Assembly (NCBI GenBank): GCA_045116675.1
Contig: JBGUMF010000075.1
Coordinates: 1 to 37,177 of the forward strand
DNA: 37,177 bases
Direction of reading: 5' to 3'
Origin: F23-D06 sp045116675
GTDB taxonomy: Bacteria; Bacteroidota; Bacteroidia; Bacteroidales; WCHB1-69
This document shows positions 25,771 to 33,654 of this stretch, in pieces. Numbering within the stretch: the first letter of the stretch is position 1; each line of letters starts with the position of its first letter. A model generated the notes under the pieces. It was given only the letters and a program-made list of their open reading frames with translations. It was not told the origin of the DNA and made no database searches. The position numbers were made by a program, and so were the translations under genes.

Positions 25771-27936
25771 CTATTTCTGATAGAATTTGTAACGGTTGTC
25801 AATGATCGGGGTGTTCTGGATCAGGTAGGTCATCAGGGTGGCCTCACCACGCTCGCGGCCCATCATGACGTTGCGGAGCATGTTCTTCTCCAGCATGTAT
25901 CCCGGGGTGGCGGCACCCGTGGTGGTCTGCTGCACGTTGGCCACATACACCATGTTGCGACCGGCAACCGCCGTCGGCTTATTGGCCGGCAACGTGAAAA
26001 TCTTGCCAATGGCCTTGGCCTCCACACCACGGTTCTGGTACATGTCGCCTGCGAAATAGAGCATCACGCTGTCCATCAGCTGGGTGGAATATTTCTGGGC
26101 AACAGCCTCCATAGAGGAGGATGCCAGATCCTTGTTGACCATCTCGGCCACCATCTCGGCCTTCTTCTCAGCCATCAGCATAGCCTCAATGTCAGCCTTG
26201 ACGTTCTCGAACTTCTGCACACCCACCTTGCGGACGGTCTTGTTGGCGGCCACGGCAAGGAACATTCTGTCCACATTGATCACATCAGAGATGTCATCCT
26301 TCTTCGTGCCTTCGGCGAAAGCCCAGCTCACGATGTCGCGGCAGTTGGGCAGCTGGCCGATATTCGTAGCCATGGAAAGCACATGCGTTCCGTTCACCGT
26401 CTGGATACCCTTCTTGGCAGCCTCGGCAATCAGCTCGGCGTCCGAAGAGATGGCAGCGGCGAACTGGTTGGCCTGGGACTTGATGCTGTTGAAGGTGGCC
26501 TCGGAAGCGGCAATGTCGTAATCATAGAGCACGAACTGTCTCTTCTCAATCAGCTGGGTACGCTGCATCACCTGGAAAACGATGTAACCACCGGGGGCGG
26601 CATACACATAGAGACCGCCATCGGGCGTGGCAACCAATTCGTTATAGAGGGATGCGATCGTACCTCTCTCCGGCAACCAGAACGTACTGTCGGTACGCTC
26701 ACGACCGTTGAGGTAGTTGAGTTGGAGCTCGAAAATGGAAGCCTGACGGCTGGCGATCACGTTCTTCAGGCTGTCAGCAAGCAGACGGGCCTGTTTCTTC
26801 GTGTATTTGGCTGTCGTGTTCTGGGACGTCTTGAACGGGAGTTCAATCGTAGCCACGAACACAGAGTCGGGACGGGAAGCACCGCCGTAAACTTTGCCGA
26901 AATACCATTTGGCGTTCTCGTAGGTGAACGGCTCGATGTAGGAACCCACCGGCATCTTGAAGATCAGGCTGTCCAGGATGTCCAGTTGGATATCGTCTTT
27001 CTTGTAGAACGTGCTGTCCACGGAGCCAATGCCCTTCTCGATGCTGTAGTCCAGCAGGGAGGCCATGGAGGCGAAACGCTGGTAGTCGGCGCGGACGGTA
27101 TCCTCGATATCCTGCAGATCCTTAGGAGTGGGATTGATGGGGAACACAGCCACGTCAATGTCGCGATCCTGCTCGTAAGAGGTGAACAGATCCTTCTTGT
27201 GGGTGTTGTAGAAATCCTTCATCTCCTTGTCGGACGGCTTGGCGTTAAGGTCGTTGAAAGCCGGCAACTGCGGGTTCACCATCATAAGCTGTGTCATGGC
27301 CATGGCGTTGTCGTTAGCCAGCTGCTTGGCGGCGGCATCCGAGAAGTAGAGGGAGCCCTGCACCAAAGAGAAGTAGTGGTTGGACTTCTCCGCCGAGAGG
27401 GCGAAGCGGACGATGGCCTTGTATGCGTTATACAGCTCCTTCGTCTGGTCGTTGTTGCCATATTCCTCGATGTTGGCGAGGATGGCCATGGCGTTTTCAG
27501 GACCGAACTGCTCAGCCAGCGCCTGTGCGAATTGCATCAGATACTGGTTAGGCTGCTGCGTGTTCAGGCTGGCGACCATGTCGGCCTTGAAATCCTCCAC
27601 CATCTGGGAGGTGTAGGCCATACCGAGGGCTTTGAGCTGTTTGTCCATGATGGCATCCTGGAGCATCTGACGCCAGGTCATCTCATGGATTTGGTAGGTT
27701 TCATTCTCGTCGAAAGAGGACTTCTTCTGGAGGAGTCTCATCAACGCAGTATTCTGCTCGTACTGTTCGCTATAGACGTTATCCATCTTCTTTCCGTCCA
27801 CCTTCGCCATCACATATTTGTTGGAGAAAGTACGGGTCACTTGGGAAAGGTCGCCCAAGATGAAGGCAAGTAAGGCCAAGCCGATGATAATCATCAACGC
27901 GACACCGTGTTTGCGAATTGCACCAATTGCTGCCAT
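25771..27936 (-). CDS. Membrane-anchored peptidyl-prolyl isomerase, PpiD/SurA-like
   Basis: 721 residues. An N-terminal transmembrane helix (ALMIIIGLALLAFILGDL, about 12-30) anchors it in the inner membrane with the rest in the periplasm. A SurA_N-like helical domain follows (for example MTWRQMLQDAIMDKQLKALG), then a large chaperone-like region and, near residues 290-385, a segment (IGSVDSTFYKKDDIQLDILD, then IFKMPVGSYIEPFTYENAKW) in the place of the parvulin domain, where the typical isomerase residues are hard to find. It probably helps fold exported outer-membrane or T9SS cargo. The length fits Bacteroidota PpiD homologues. It follows the L25 gene by 54 nt and ends at a strong terminator. 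Confidence 0.85.
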   Translation of the reverse strand: MAAIGAIRKHGVALMIIIGLALLAFILGDLSQVTRTFSNKYVMAKVDGKKMDNVYSEQYEQNTALMRLLQKKSSFDENETYQIHEMTWRQMLQDAIMDKQLKALGMAYTSQMVEDFKADMVASLNTQQPNQYLMQFAQALAEQFGPENAMAILANIEEYGNNDQTKELYNAYKAIVRFALSAEKSNHYFSLVQGSLYFSDAAAKQLANDNAMAMTQLMMVNPQLPAFNDLNAKPSDKEMKDFYNTHKKDLFTSYEQDRDIDVAVFPINPTPKDLQDIEDTVRADYQRFASMASLLDYSIEKGIGSVDSTFYKKDDIQLDILDSLIFKMPVGSYIEPFTYENAKWYFGKVYGGASRPDSVFVATIELPFKTSQNTTAKYTKKQARLLADSLKNVIASRQASIFELQLNYLNGRERTDSTFWLPERGTIASLYNELVATPDGGLYVYAAPGGYIVFQVMQRTQLIEKRQFVLYDYDIAASEATFNSIKSQANQFAAAISSDAELIAEAAKKGIQTVNGTHVLSMATNIGQLPNCRDIVSWAFAEGTKKDDISDVINVDRMFLAVAANKTVRKVGVQKFENVKADIEAMLMAEKKAEMVAEMVNKDLASSSMEAVAQKYSTQLMDSVMLYFAGDMYQNRGVEAKAIGKIFTLPANKPTAVAGRNMVYVANVQQTTTGAATPGYMLEKNMLRNVMMGRERGEATLMTYLIQNTPIIDNRYKFYQK

Positions 27937-27990
27937 ATTTTCTGATTTTAAATGTTTACAATATTATATATATAAGGAATGGGTTGATGA

Positions 27991-28584
27991 TTAGGCCTCA
28001 GCGCCCTCTTCAGCCTCACCCTCAGCAGCTTCAACCACGGCGTTACGGGTCGGATTGACGGAGACGATGACCTTGTTGGCATTGTCAACGATTTCCAGAT
28101 TGTCGATATGGATGTCGCCGATCTTGATCATATCGTTGATTTCCATGCTGGAGATGTCGGCCACGATATTCTCGGGGATATTCTCAAGCAGGCCGCGCAC
28201 TTTGAGTTTGCGCACTCTCTTCTGGAGGGAACCGCCCTTGAGGACGCCCGGGGATGTGCCCTTCAACATGAAGGGGAGCTCGATGGTGATGGGCTTGCCG
28301 TCCACGATTTCAAGGAAGTCAACATGCAGGAGTTTATCCGTAATCGGGTGGAACTGCGTTTCTTGCACGATGGCGCGTGTGACGAAGCCGTCAATGCTGA
28401 GATCGACATATTGCACTTCGGGGACATAGAGCAGTTTTTGGAACTGTCTCTCCTCCACGACGAAGAGTTTCTGCTCTTTTCCGCCGTACAGCACGCAAGG
28501 GATCATACCCTGGTTACGTTGGTTTTTTGCATCTTTTTTCCCTACGTTCCCACGGAGGGAACCGCTAATAGATACTGATTTCAT
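27991..28584 (-). CDS. rplY: 50S ribosomal protein L25 (Ctc/TL5 long form)
   Basis: 197 residues: the N-terminal 5S rRNA-binding barrel (GNVGKKDAKNQRNQGMIPCV, then VLYGGKEQKLFVV) plus the C-terminal TL5-type beta domain (GKPITIELPFMLKGTSPGVL, DISSMEINDMIKIGDIHI), ending in an acidic Glu/Ala tail. This long, two-domain form is the Ctc type rather than the short E. coli L25. A -7 element lies about 50 nt upstream and the gene is divergent from pfkA. Confidence 0.95.
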   Translation of the reverse strand: MKSVSISGSLRGNVGKKDAKNQRNQGMIPCVLYGGKEQKLFVVEERQFQKLLYVPEVQYVDLSIDGFVTRAIVQETQFHPITDKLLHVDFLEIVDGKPITIELPFMLKGTSPGVLKGGSLQKRVRKLKVRGLLENIPENIVADISSMEINDMIKIGDIHIDNLEIVDNANKVIVSVNPTRNAVVEAAEGEAEEGAEA

Positions 28585-28635
28585 TACTTTTTGATTTTTA
28601 AATGATTAATATTTTGGGTATTTTAAAAACGGCGG

Positions 28636-28643
28636 CAAAAGTA
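28636..28643 (-). promoter_or_regulatory. -7 element of the L25 gene
   Basis: The minus strand reads TACTTTTG (TAnnTTTG), 51 nt before ATG 28584. No consensus -33 box is seen. Confidence 0.6.
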
Positions 28644-28718
28644 CAAAAAAAATCCATACCATCCGCTTCGGGATTTTGGATGCGGGGAAAGAGTCTCCCT
28701 CCGTGTTCGTTTTATTCG

Positions 28719-28726
28719 TATCTTTG
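28719..28726 (+). promoter_or_regulatory. -7 element of the phosphofructokinase gene
   Basis: TATCTTTG, 23 nt before ATG 28750. No clear -33 TTTG is seen at the expected distance. Confidence 0.6.
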
Positions 28727-28749
28727 CCGCTTTCAAACAAGAACTGACT

Positions 28750-29850
28750 ATGGCACATAAGATTCTCGTGGCGACGGGCGGCGGCGACTGCCCCGGCCTC
28801 AACGCCGTGATCCGCGGCATCGTGAAACGGTCCGCACAGGAAACCGACTGGGAGATATACGGTTGCATCGAATCCTTCAACGGGATTCTGAAGGACAACA
28901 TCGAAATCGTGCGCCTCACGGAGCAGATGGTCTCGGGGCTGCACGTCAAGGGCGGCACCATCATCAAGACCACCAACAAGGGCGGCCCCTTCCACTTCCC
29001 CGTGAAGCAGCCCGACGGCTCGTGGGTGATGGAAGACCGCTCGCAGCTGATGAAACGCCGCTTGGAAGAGATGGGCTTTGACGCCATCATCAACATCGGC
29101 GGCGACGGCTCGCAGGGCATCTCCCTGAAGCTCATGGAGATGGGCATCCCCGTGGTGGGCGTGCCCAAGACTATCGATAACGACCTCTCCTCCACCGACT
29201 TCACCTTCGGCTTCCAGACAGCCGTGCAGATTGCCACCGAGGCCTTCGACAAGCTGGTGACCACGGCAGAGAGCCACAACCGCGTCTTCATTATGGAGGT
29301 GATGGGCCGCGATGCCGGCTGGATTGCCCTCCACACGGCCATCGCCGGCGGCGCAGAGGTGTGCATCATCCCCGAAATCCCCTACGACCCGAAGAAGATT
29401 GCGGAGAAAATCGAAACACGCTACCAAAACGGGATGGGCTTCTGCAACATCGTCATCGCGGAAGGGGCCAAAAAAGCCGACGGGAAGGTCACCGGCCAGG
29501 CACCCACCGCAGTCGGCGACCGCCACATCAAGCTGGGCGGCGTGGGCGAAGTGCTGCGGCAGGAGCTGCTGGAGCTCGGCATCGAGCATGACGTGCGCGT
29601 GACCGTGCTCGGGCACCTGCAGCGCGGCGGCACGCCCGTGGCCTACGACCGCATTCTGGCCACTGAGTTCGGCGTCAAGGCCTTTGAGCTGGTCAAGGAC
29701 AAACAGTACGGCCAGCTGGTCGTGTACCGCCATCCCAACATTTCCAGCGTGCCCCTCGCCGACGCCCTGAAAAGCCCGCACCTGGTGTGCCCCGACAAGG
29801 ATTTCCTCATCCACACCGCCCGCAGCGTGGGCATGGCGTTTGGGGACTAA
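28750..29850 (+). CDS. pfkA: 6-phosphofructokinase, probably ATP-dependent
   Basis: 366 residues, longer than the ~320 of E. coli PfkA and typical of the group with mixed phosphoryl-donor features. Motifs: GGGDCPGLNAVIRGI (10-24), GGDGSQG (117-123), PKTIDND (139-145) with the catalytic Asp, VMGRDAGWIA near 185 and GHLQRGGTPVAYDR near 295. Family knowledge links Gly at the second position after Asp119 (here Gly120) with ATP use, while PPi-dependent enzymes have Asp; Lys140, however, is the residue usual in PPi enzymes. I favour ATP but the PKT motif keeps some doubt. It catalyses fructose-6-phosphate to fructose-1,6-bisphosphate in glycolysis. A heptamer array follows the stop. Confidence 0.93.
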   Translation: MAHKILVATGGGDCPGLNAVIRGIVKRSAQETDWEIYGCIESFNGILKDNIEIVRLTEQMVSGLHVKGGTIIKTTNKGGPFHFPVKQPDGSWVMEDRSQLMKRRLEEMGFDAIINIGGDGSQGISLKLMEMGIPVVGVPKTIDNDLSSTDFTFGFQTAVQIATEAFDKLVTTAESHNRVFIMEVMGRDAGWIALHTAIAGGAEVCIIPEIPYDPKKIAEKIETRYQNGMGFCNIVIAEGAKKADGKVTGQAPTAVGDRHIKLGGVGEVLRQELLELGIEHDVRVTVLGHLQRGGTPVAYDRILATEFGVKAFELVKDKQYGQLVVYRHPNISSVPLADALKSPHLVCPDKDFLIHTARSVGMAFGD

Positions 29851-29856
29851 CAATTC

Positions 29857-29912
29857 GATTAACAATTAACAATTAACAATTAACAATTAATAATTAATAA
29901 TTAATAATTAAT
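29857..29912 (+). repeat. Heptamer tandem repeat array after pfkA (8 units)
   Basis: Units in register: GATTAAC, AATTAAC x3, AATTAAT x4, starting 6 nt after the pfkA stop and ending 13 nt before the sirtuin ATG. The units are the same as in the arrays at 13946-14015 and 14532-14562. Confidence 0.9.
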
Positions 29913-29925
29913 AATCAGCTGCATA

Positions 29926-30612
29926 ATGAAAAAGATTGCTATACTTACCGGTGCCGGCATCAGTGCAGAGAGCGGCATCAAAACCTTCCGCGACAGCGAC
30001 GGTCTGTGGGAGAACTACAACGTGGAGGATGTGGCCACCATTGACGCGTGGTACCGCAACCCCGACCTGATGACCGACTTCTACAACGCGCGGCGTGCCG
30101 AGCTGGCGCATACCGAGCCCAACGAGGCCCATAAGCTCTGCGCCAAGTTAGAGGAATATTACGATGTGACGGTCATCACGCAGAACATCGACGATCTGCA
30201 CGAGCGCGGCGGTTCCAGCAAGATCATCCACCTGCACGGCGAGGCCACCAAGGCCTGCAGTGAAAACGGCAAACGCTTCGTGCAGGACATCGGCTACCGG
30301 TCCATCGGCTACGATGAGAAGACCCCCGACGGCGCACGCATGAGACCCTTCATCGTCTGGTTCGGCGAGGCCGTGCCCATGATCGAGGAGGCCGCCAAGG
30401 TGGTGGAGAAGACCGACATCCTGATCATCATCGGCACCTCGCTGAACGTGTATCCCGCCGCCGGCCTCGTTCACTACGCCCCGGCCGGCACGCCCATCTA
30501 CGTCATCGACCCCAAGGATGTGCAGCCCATATCCCGTAACGTCCACTTCATCAAGGCGGTGGCCACCAAGGGTATGCGCCAGCTCTACGACCAGCTCGTG
30601 GAGATGGCATAA
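29926..30612 (+). CDS. cobB: Class III (SIRT5-like) sirtuin, NAD-dependent lysine deacylase without zinc cysteines
   Basis: 228 residues. The NAD site GAGISAESGIKTFRD (9-23), TQNIDDLHE and the catalytic His104 in HLHGEA are present, with the late GTSLNVYPAAG segment. Tyr53 and Arg56 (FYNARR) match the YxxR pair that in SIRT5 and CobB-type enzymes favours succinyl- and malonyl-lysine. The region that usually holds four zinc-binding cysteines has a single Cys (residue 111), so the zinc ribbon is missing, as I recall from other Bacteroidales sirtuins. It should remove acyl groups from lysines of metabolic enzymes. Only the heptamer array separates it from pfkA, so the two may be co-transcribed. 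Confidence 0.93.
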   Translation: MKKIAILTGAGISAESGIKTFRDSDGLWENYNVEDVATIDAWYRNPDLMTDFYNARRAELAHTEPNEAHKLCAKLEEYYDVTVITQNIDDLHERGGSSKIIHLHGEATKACSENGKRFVQDIGYRSIGYDEKTPDGARMRPFIVWFGEAVPMIEEAAKVVEKTDILIIIGTSLNVYPAAGLVHYAPAGTPIYVIDPKDVQPISRNVHFIKAVATKGMRQLYDQLVEMA

Positions 30613-30668
30613 CCTTCCCGCACCAGATCCCATACATTCCACCCGTCTTCAAAAAAGTTAAAAATCAC

Positions 30669-30688
30669 CCTCCAAACACGTTTGGAGG
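30669..30688. promoter_or_regulatory. Perfect palindrome overlapping the ppdK -33 box (candidate operator)
   Basis: CCTCCAAA - CACG - TTTGGAGG, 8-bp perfect arms with a 4-nt centre. The right arm contains the TTTG (30681-30684) that serves as the -33 element. No T-run follows immediately, so a terminator is less likely than a site for a dimeric regulator. Confidence 0.6.
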
Positions 30689-30711
30689 TAAAGACCTTTT
30701 TTGTATTTTTG
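30681..30711 (+). promoter_or_regulatory. Promoter of ppdK
   Basis: TTTG (30681-30684), a 19-nt spacer and TATTTTTG (30704-30711): a full consensus Bacteroidota promoter, 45 nt before the ATG at 30757. Confidence 0.85.
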
Positions 30712-30756
30712 CACCCGTTTAAATGAAACCCTAATTATTAACTTAAAACATTGAAT

Positions 30757-33474
30757 ATGAGTAACGTTAAGTACGTTTATACCTTTGGAGGAAAGACTGC
30801 TGAAGGTAAAGCTGACATGAAAAACCTGCTCGGTGGCAAGGGTGCCAACCTTGCGGAAATGTGTCTTCTGGGTCTCCCAGTGCCTGCCGGTCTGACCATC
30901 ACTACCGAATGTTGCACCGCCTATTATGCCAACAAATGCGAGCTTCCCGCAGGACTTATGGACGAAGTTTGGGCGGGTATGAAGAATGTGGAGAACATCA
31001 TGGGTCTCAAATACGATGACGCCGAGAACCCCCTGCTCGTTTCCTGCCGCTCCGGCGCCCGCAGCTCCATGCCTGGTATGATGGACACCGTACTTAACAT
31101 CGGTCTCAGCTCCAAAACGCTCCCCGGCCTGATCAAGAAAACCAACAACCCCCGTTTCGTCTATGACTCCTACCGTCGTCTCATCATGATGTATGCTGAC
31201 GTGGTGATGGAGAAAGCCGAGGGCATCGAACCCGCCGACGGCAAGGGCATCCGCAAGATCTTGGATGACATGCTAGATGAGTTCAAGGCGATGAAGGGCT
31301 ACAAGAGCGACACCGAGATTACTGCTGAAGAGCTGCTGAAACTCGCTGACGCATTCAAGGCCAAAATCCGCGAGGTGCTCGGCACCGAGTTCCCCGACGA
31401 CGCCAAAGCCCAACTGGAAGGCGGTATCAAAGCCGTGTTCAAGAGCTGGAACGGCAAGAAGGCTATCGCTTACCGCCGCATTGAGGGTATTCCCGATGAC
31501 TGGGGTACCGCAGTGAACGTGCAGGCCATGGTGTTCGGCAACATGGGTGACAACTCCGCCACCGGTGTGGCTTTCACCCGTAACCCCGCCACCGGCGACA
31601 ACCAGTTCTACGGCGAATGGTTGATCAACGCGCAAGGCGAGGATGTGGTGGCCGGTATCCGCACCCCCAACCCGCTGAACGACGAGACCAAGAACGAGCA
31701 GAACAAGATGATGCACTCCATGCAGGAGCTGATGCCCGAGACCTACAAAGAGCTTTGTGACATCCGCGAAATCCTGGAGAAAAACTACCACGACATGCTG
31801 GACGTGGAGTTCACCATCCAAGAGGGCAAGCTCTACATGCTGCAATGCCGCGTGGGCAAACGTACGGGCGTGGCCGCTCTGACCATGGCACTGGATATGT
31901 TGCACGAAGGTCTTATCGATGAGAAGGAAGTGGTGATGCGTCTCACGCCTGCCCAACTCGACGAGTTGCTGCACCCGATTCTGGATGCCGCTGACGAGAA
32001 GAAGCACGACGTTATCGCCAAAGGTCTGCCTGCAGGCCCTGGCGGTGCCGTTGGTGTTATCGCACTGGACAGCGAGACCTCCAAAGCTTATACCGAGAAG
32101 AAAATCAAGAACATCCTCGTGCGCGAGGAGACCAATCCCGAGGATGTGGAGGGTATGCGTTCCGCTACCGGCATCCTGACCGCTCGCGGCGGTATGACCT
32201 CCCACGCAGCCCTCGTGGCCCGTGGTTGGGGCAAATGCTGCATCGTGGGTTGCGATGCCGTGAAGATCGACATGAACAGCCGTACCGTCACCATCGCCGG
32301 CAAAACCTTCAAGGAGGGCGACCTGCTGAGCTTGAACGGCTCCAAAGGCTGGGTCTATGCTGAAGAGGTGAAGATGATTGACGCTACCGAAAATCCGCTC
32401 TTCCAAGAGTTCATGAAGCTGGTGGACAAATACCGCACCATGGGTGTGCGCACCAACGCCGACAACCCGGAGGATGCCCAGAACGCCATCAACTTCGGTG
32501 CTGAAGGTATCGGTCTGTTCCGTATCGAGCACATGTTCTACGGCAAGAACAGCGAGAAACCGCTGGAGAAACTGCGCAACATGATTCTTTCCGACACCTT
32601 GGAGGAGCGCGTTTCCGCTCTCAAGGAACTGGAACCCTACATCAAAGAGGCTGCCAAGGGCACGTTGAAGGTGATGGACGGCAAACCGCTCACCTTCCGC
32701 TTGATGGACCCGCCGTTGCATGAGTTCGTTCCGCAAACGGAAGACAAACAGCGCGAGAAAGCCAAAGAGCGCGGCATCAGCTTCGAGGAAATCAAGAAGC
32801 GCATCGACGCCCTTCACGAGGTGAACCCGATGATGGGTTTGCGTGGTGTGCGTCTCGGCATCATCTATTCCGAAATCACCGAAACCCAGTTCCGCGCCCT
32901 GTTTGAGGCTACGGCTGAGTTGATGAAAGAGGGCTTCGACCCGCATTTGGAAATCATGGTTCCGCTCACCATCAATGTGAAGGAGCTGGAGCACCAGAAA
33001 GCCATCGCCGACCGCGTGCTTGCCGAGGTGGAAGCCAAGTTCGGTGTCAAAATCGAGTATCTGTTCGGTACGATGATCGAGATTCCGCGCGCCACATTGG
33101 TGGCCGACAAGATTGCCTCCGTGGCCCAGTTCTTCTCCTTCGGTACCAACGACCTCACCCAGATGACCTTCGGCTTCTCCCGCGACGATGTGAACGCCAT
33201 CGTTCACGAGTATGTGGACCAGAAGATTATCCCTGCCGATCCGTTCAACACATTGGATCAGGAGGGCGTTGGCCAACTGGTGAAACTCGGTGTGGAGCGT
33301 GGTCGCAGCACCCGCGCCAACTTGAAGTGCGGTGTTTGCGGTGAACATGGTGGTGATCCCGCTTCTGTAGAGTTCTTCTACAAGGCTGGCATGACCTACG
33401 TGTCCTGCTCGCCGTTCCGCGTGCCGGTAGCCCGTTTGGCAGCTGCCCAGGCCGCTATTAAAAACAACAAATAA
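30757..33474 (+). CDS. ppdK: Pyruvate, phosphate dikinase
   Basis: 905 residues from ATG 30757 (an in-frame TTG at 30751 is less likely). The N-terminal nucleotide-binding domain (KYVYTFGGKTAEGKADMKNL, then LLGGKGANLAEM; CRSGARSSMPGMMDTVLNIG) is followed by the phosphohistidine domain with GGMTSHAALVARGWGK (His483) and the PEP/pyruvate barrel ending in CGVCGEHGGDP with the catalytic Cys861. It interconverts pyruvate + ATP + Pi and PEP + AMP + PPi. In anaerobic Bacteroidota it can work in the glycolytic direction, using PPi. The strong promoter with an operator-like palindrome suggests controlled high expression. A clear terminator follows. Confidence 0.98.
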   Translation: MSNVKYVYTFGGKTAEGKADMKNLLGGKGANLAEMCLLGLPVPAGLTITTECCTAYYANKCELPAGLMDEVWAGMKNVENIMGLKYDDAENPLLVSCRSGARSSMPGMMDTVLNIGLSSKTLPGLIKKTNNPRFVYDSYRRLIMMYADVVMEKAEGIEPADGKGIRKILDDMLDEFKAMKGYKSDTEITAEELLKLADAFKAKIREVLGTEFPDDAKAQLEGGIKAVFKSWNGKKAIAYRRIEGIPDDWGTAVNVQAMVFGNMGDNSATGVAFTRNPATGDNQFYGEWLINAQGEDVVAGIRTPNPLNDETKNEQNKMMHSMQELMPETYKELCDIREILEKNYHDMLDVEFTIQEGKLYMLQCRVGKRTGVAALTMALDMLHEGLIDEKEVVMRLTPAQLDELLHPILDAADEKKHDVIAKGLPAGPGGAVGVIALDSETSKAYTEKKIKNILVREETNPEDVEGMRSATGILTARGGMTSHAALVARGWGKCCIVGCDAVKIDMNSRTVTIAGKTFKEGDLLSLNGSKGWVYAEEVKMIDATENPLFQEFMKLVDKYRTMGVRTNADNPEDAQNAINFGAEGIGLFRIEHMFYGKNSEKPLEKLRNMILSDTLEERVSALKELEPYIKEAAKGTLKVMDGKPLTFRLMDPPLHEFVPQTEDKQREKAKERGISFEEIKKRIDALHEVNPMMGLRGVRLGIIYSEITETQFRALFEATAELMKEGFDPHLEIMVPLTINVKELEHQKAIADRVLAEVEAKFGVKIEYLFGTMIEIPRATLVADKIASVAQFFSFGTNDLTQMTFGFSRDDVNAIVHEYVDQKIIPADPFNTLDQEGVGQLVKLGVERGRSTRANLKCGVCGEHGGDPASVEFFYKAGMTYVSCSPFRVPVARLAAAQAAIKNNK

Positions 33475-33493
33475 TACGCAACCGATAAATGTC

Positions 33494-33532
33494 ACGGCGG
33501 CATGAGATTTTCTCCTGCCGCCGTTTTTTTTT
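33494..33532 (+). terminator. Intrinsic terminator of ppdK
   Basis: An ACGGCGGCA / TGCCGCCGT stem, extended by GAG/CTC inside, followed by nine T, 20 nt after the ppdK stop. Confidence 0.93.
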
Positions 33533-33565
33533 GGTAATGTCGCCAAAAATAGTTGGCAACAGAAA

Positions 33566-33601
33566 AAGAGTAGAGACGGGGAGCGCCCCGTCTCTACTCT
33601 T
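33566..33601. repeat. Perfect 16-bp-arm palindrome between convergent genes
   Basis: AAGAGTAGAGACGGGG (arm written from 33566) - AGCG - and its perfect complement, ending at 33601. On the minus strand it is followed by CTTTTTCTG, only a modest T-run, so it may double as the terminator of the T9SS gene that ends at 33655. The GTAGAGACG...CGTCTCTAC core resembles dispersed palindromes I recall from Bacteroidota and cyanobacteria. Confidence 0.75.
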
Positions 33602-33654
33602 AATGAATATGGAAATGTTGCCGAAAACAGTTAATAAAATAGCTGTACGTTATT

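Noticed and set aside
25654..27873. A 739-codon open frame on the plus strand opposite the PpiD/SurA-like gene
   Set aside because: The opposite frame encodes a recognisable periplasmic foldase with signal anchor; this one is a shadow with no domain.
28606..29865. A 419-codon minus-strand frame opposite pfkA
   Set aside because: Shadow of pfkA; the plus-strand frame has all phosphofructokinase motifs.
30669..30688. Terminator of the sirtuin gene
   Set aside because: The palindrome has no T-run directly after it (TAAAGACC follows first), and it coincides with the -33 box of a consensus promoter, so an operator is more likely.
31273..33546. A 757-codon open frame opposite ppdK
   Set aside because: It is fully covered by the unmistakable ppdK frame on the other strand.
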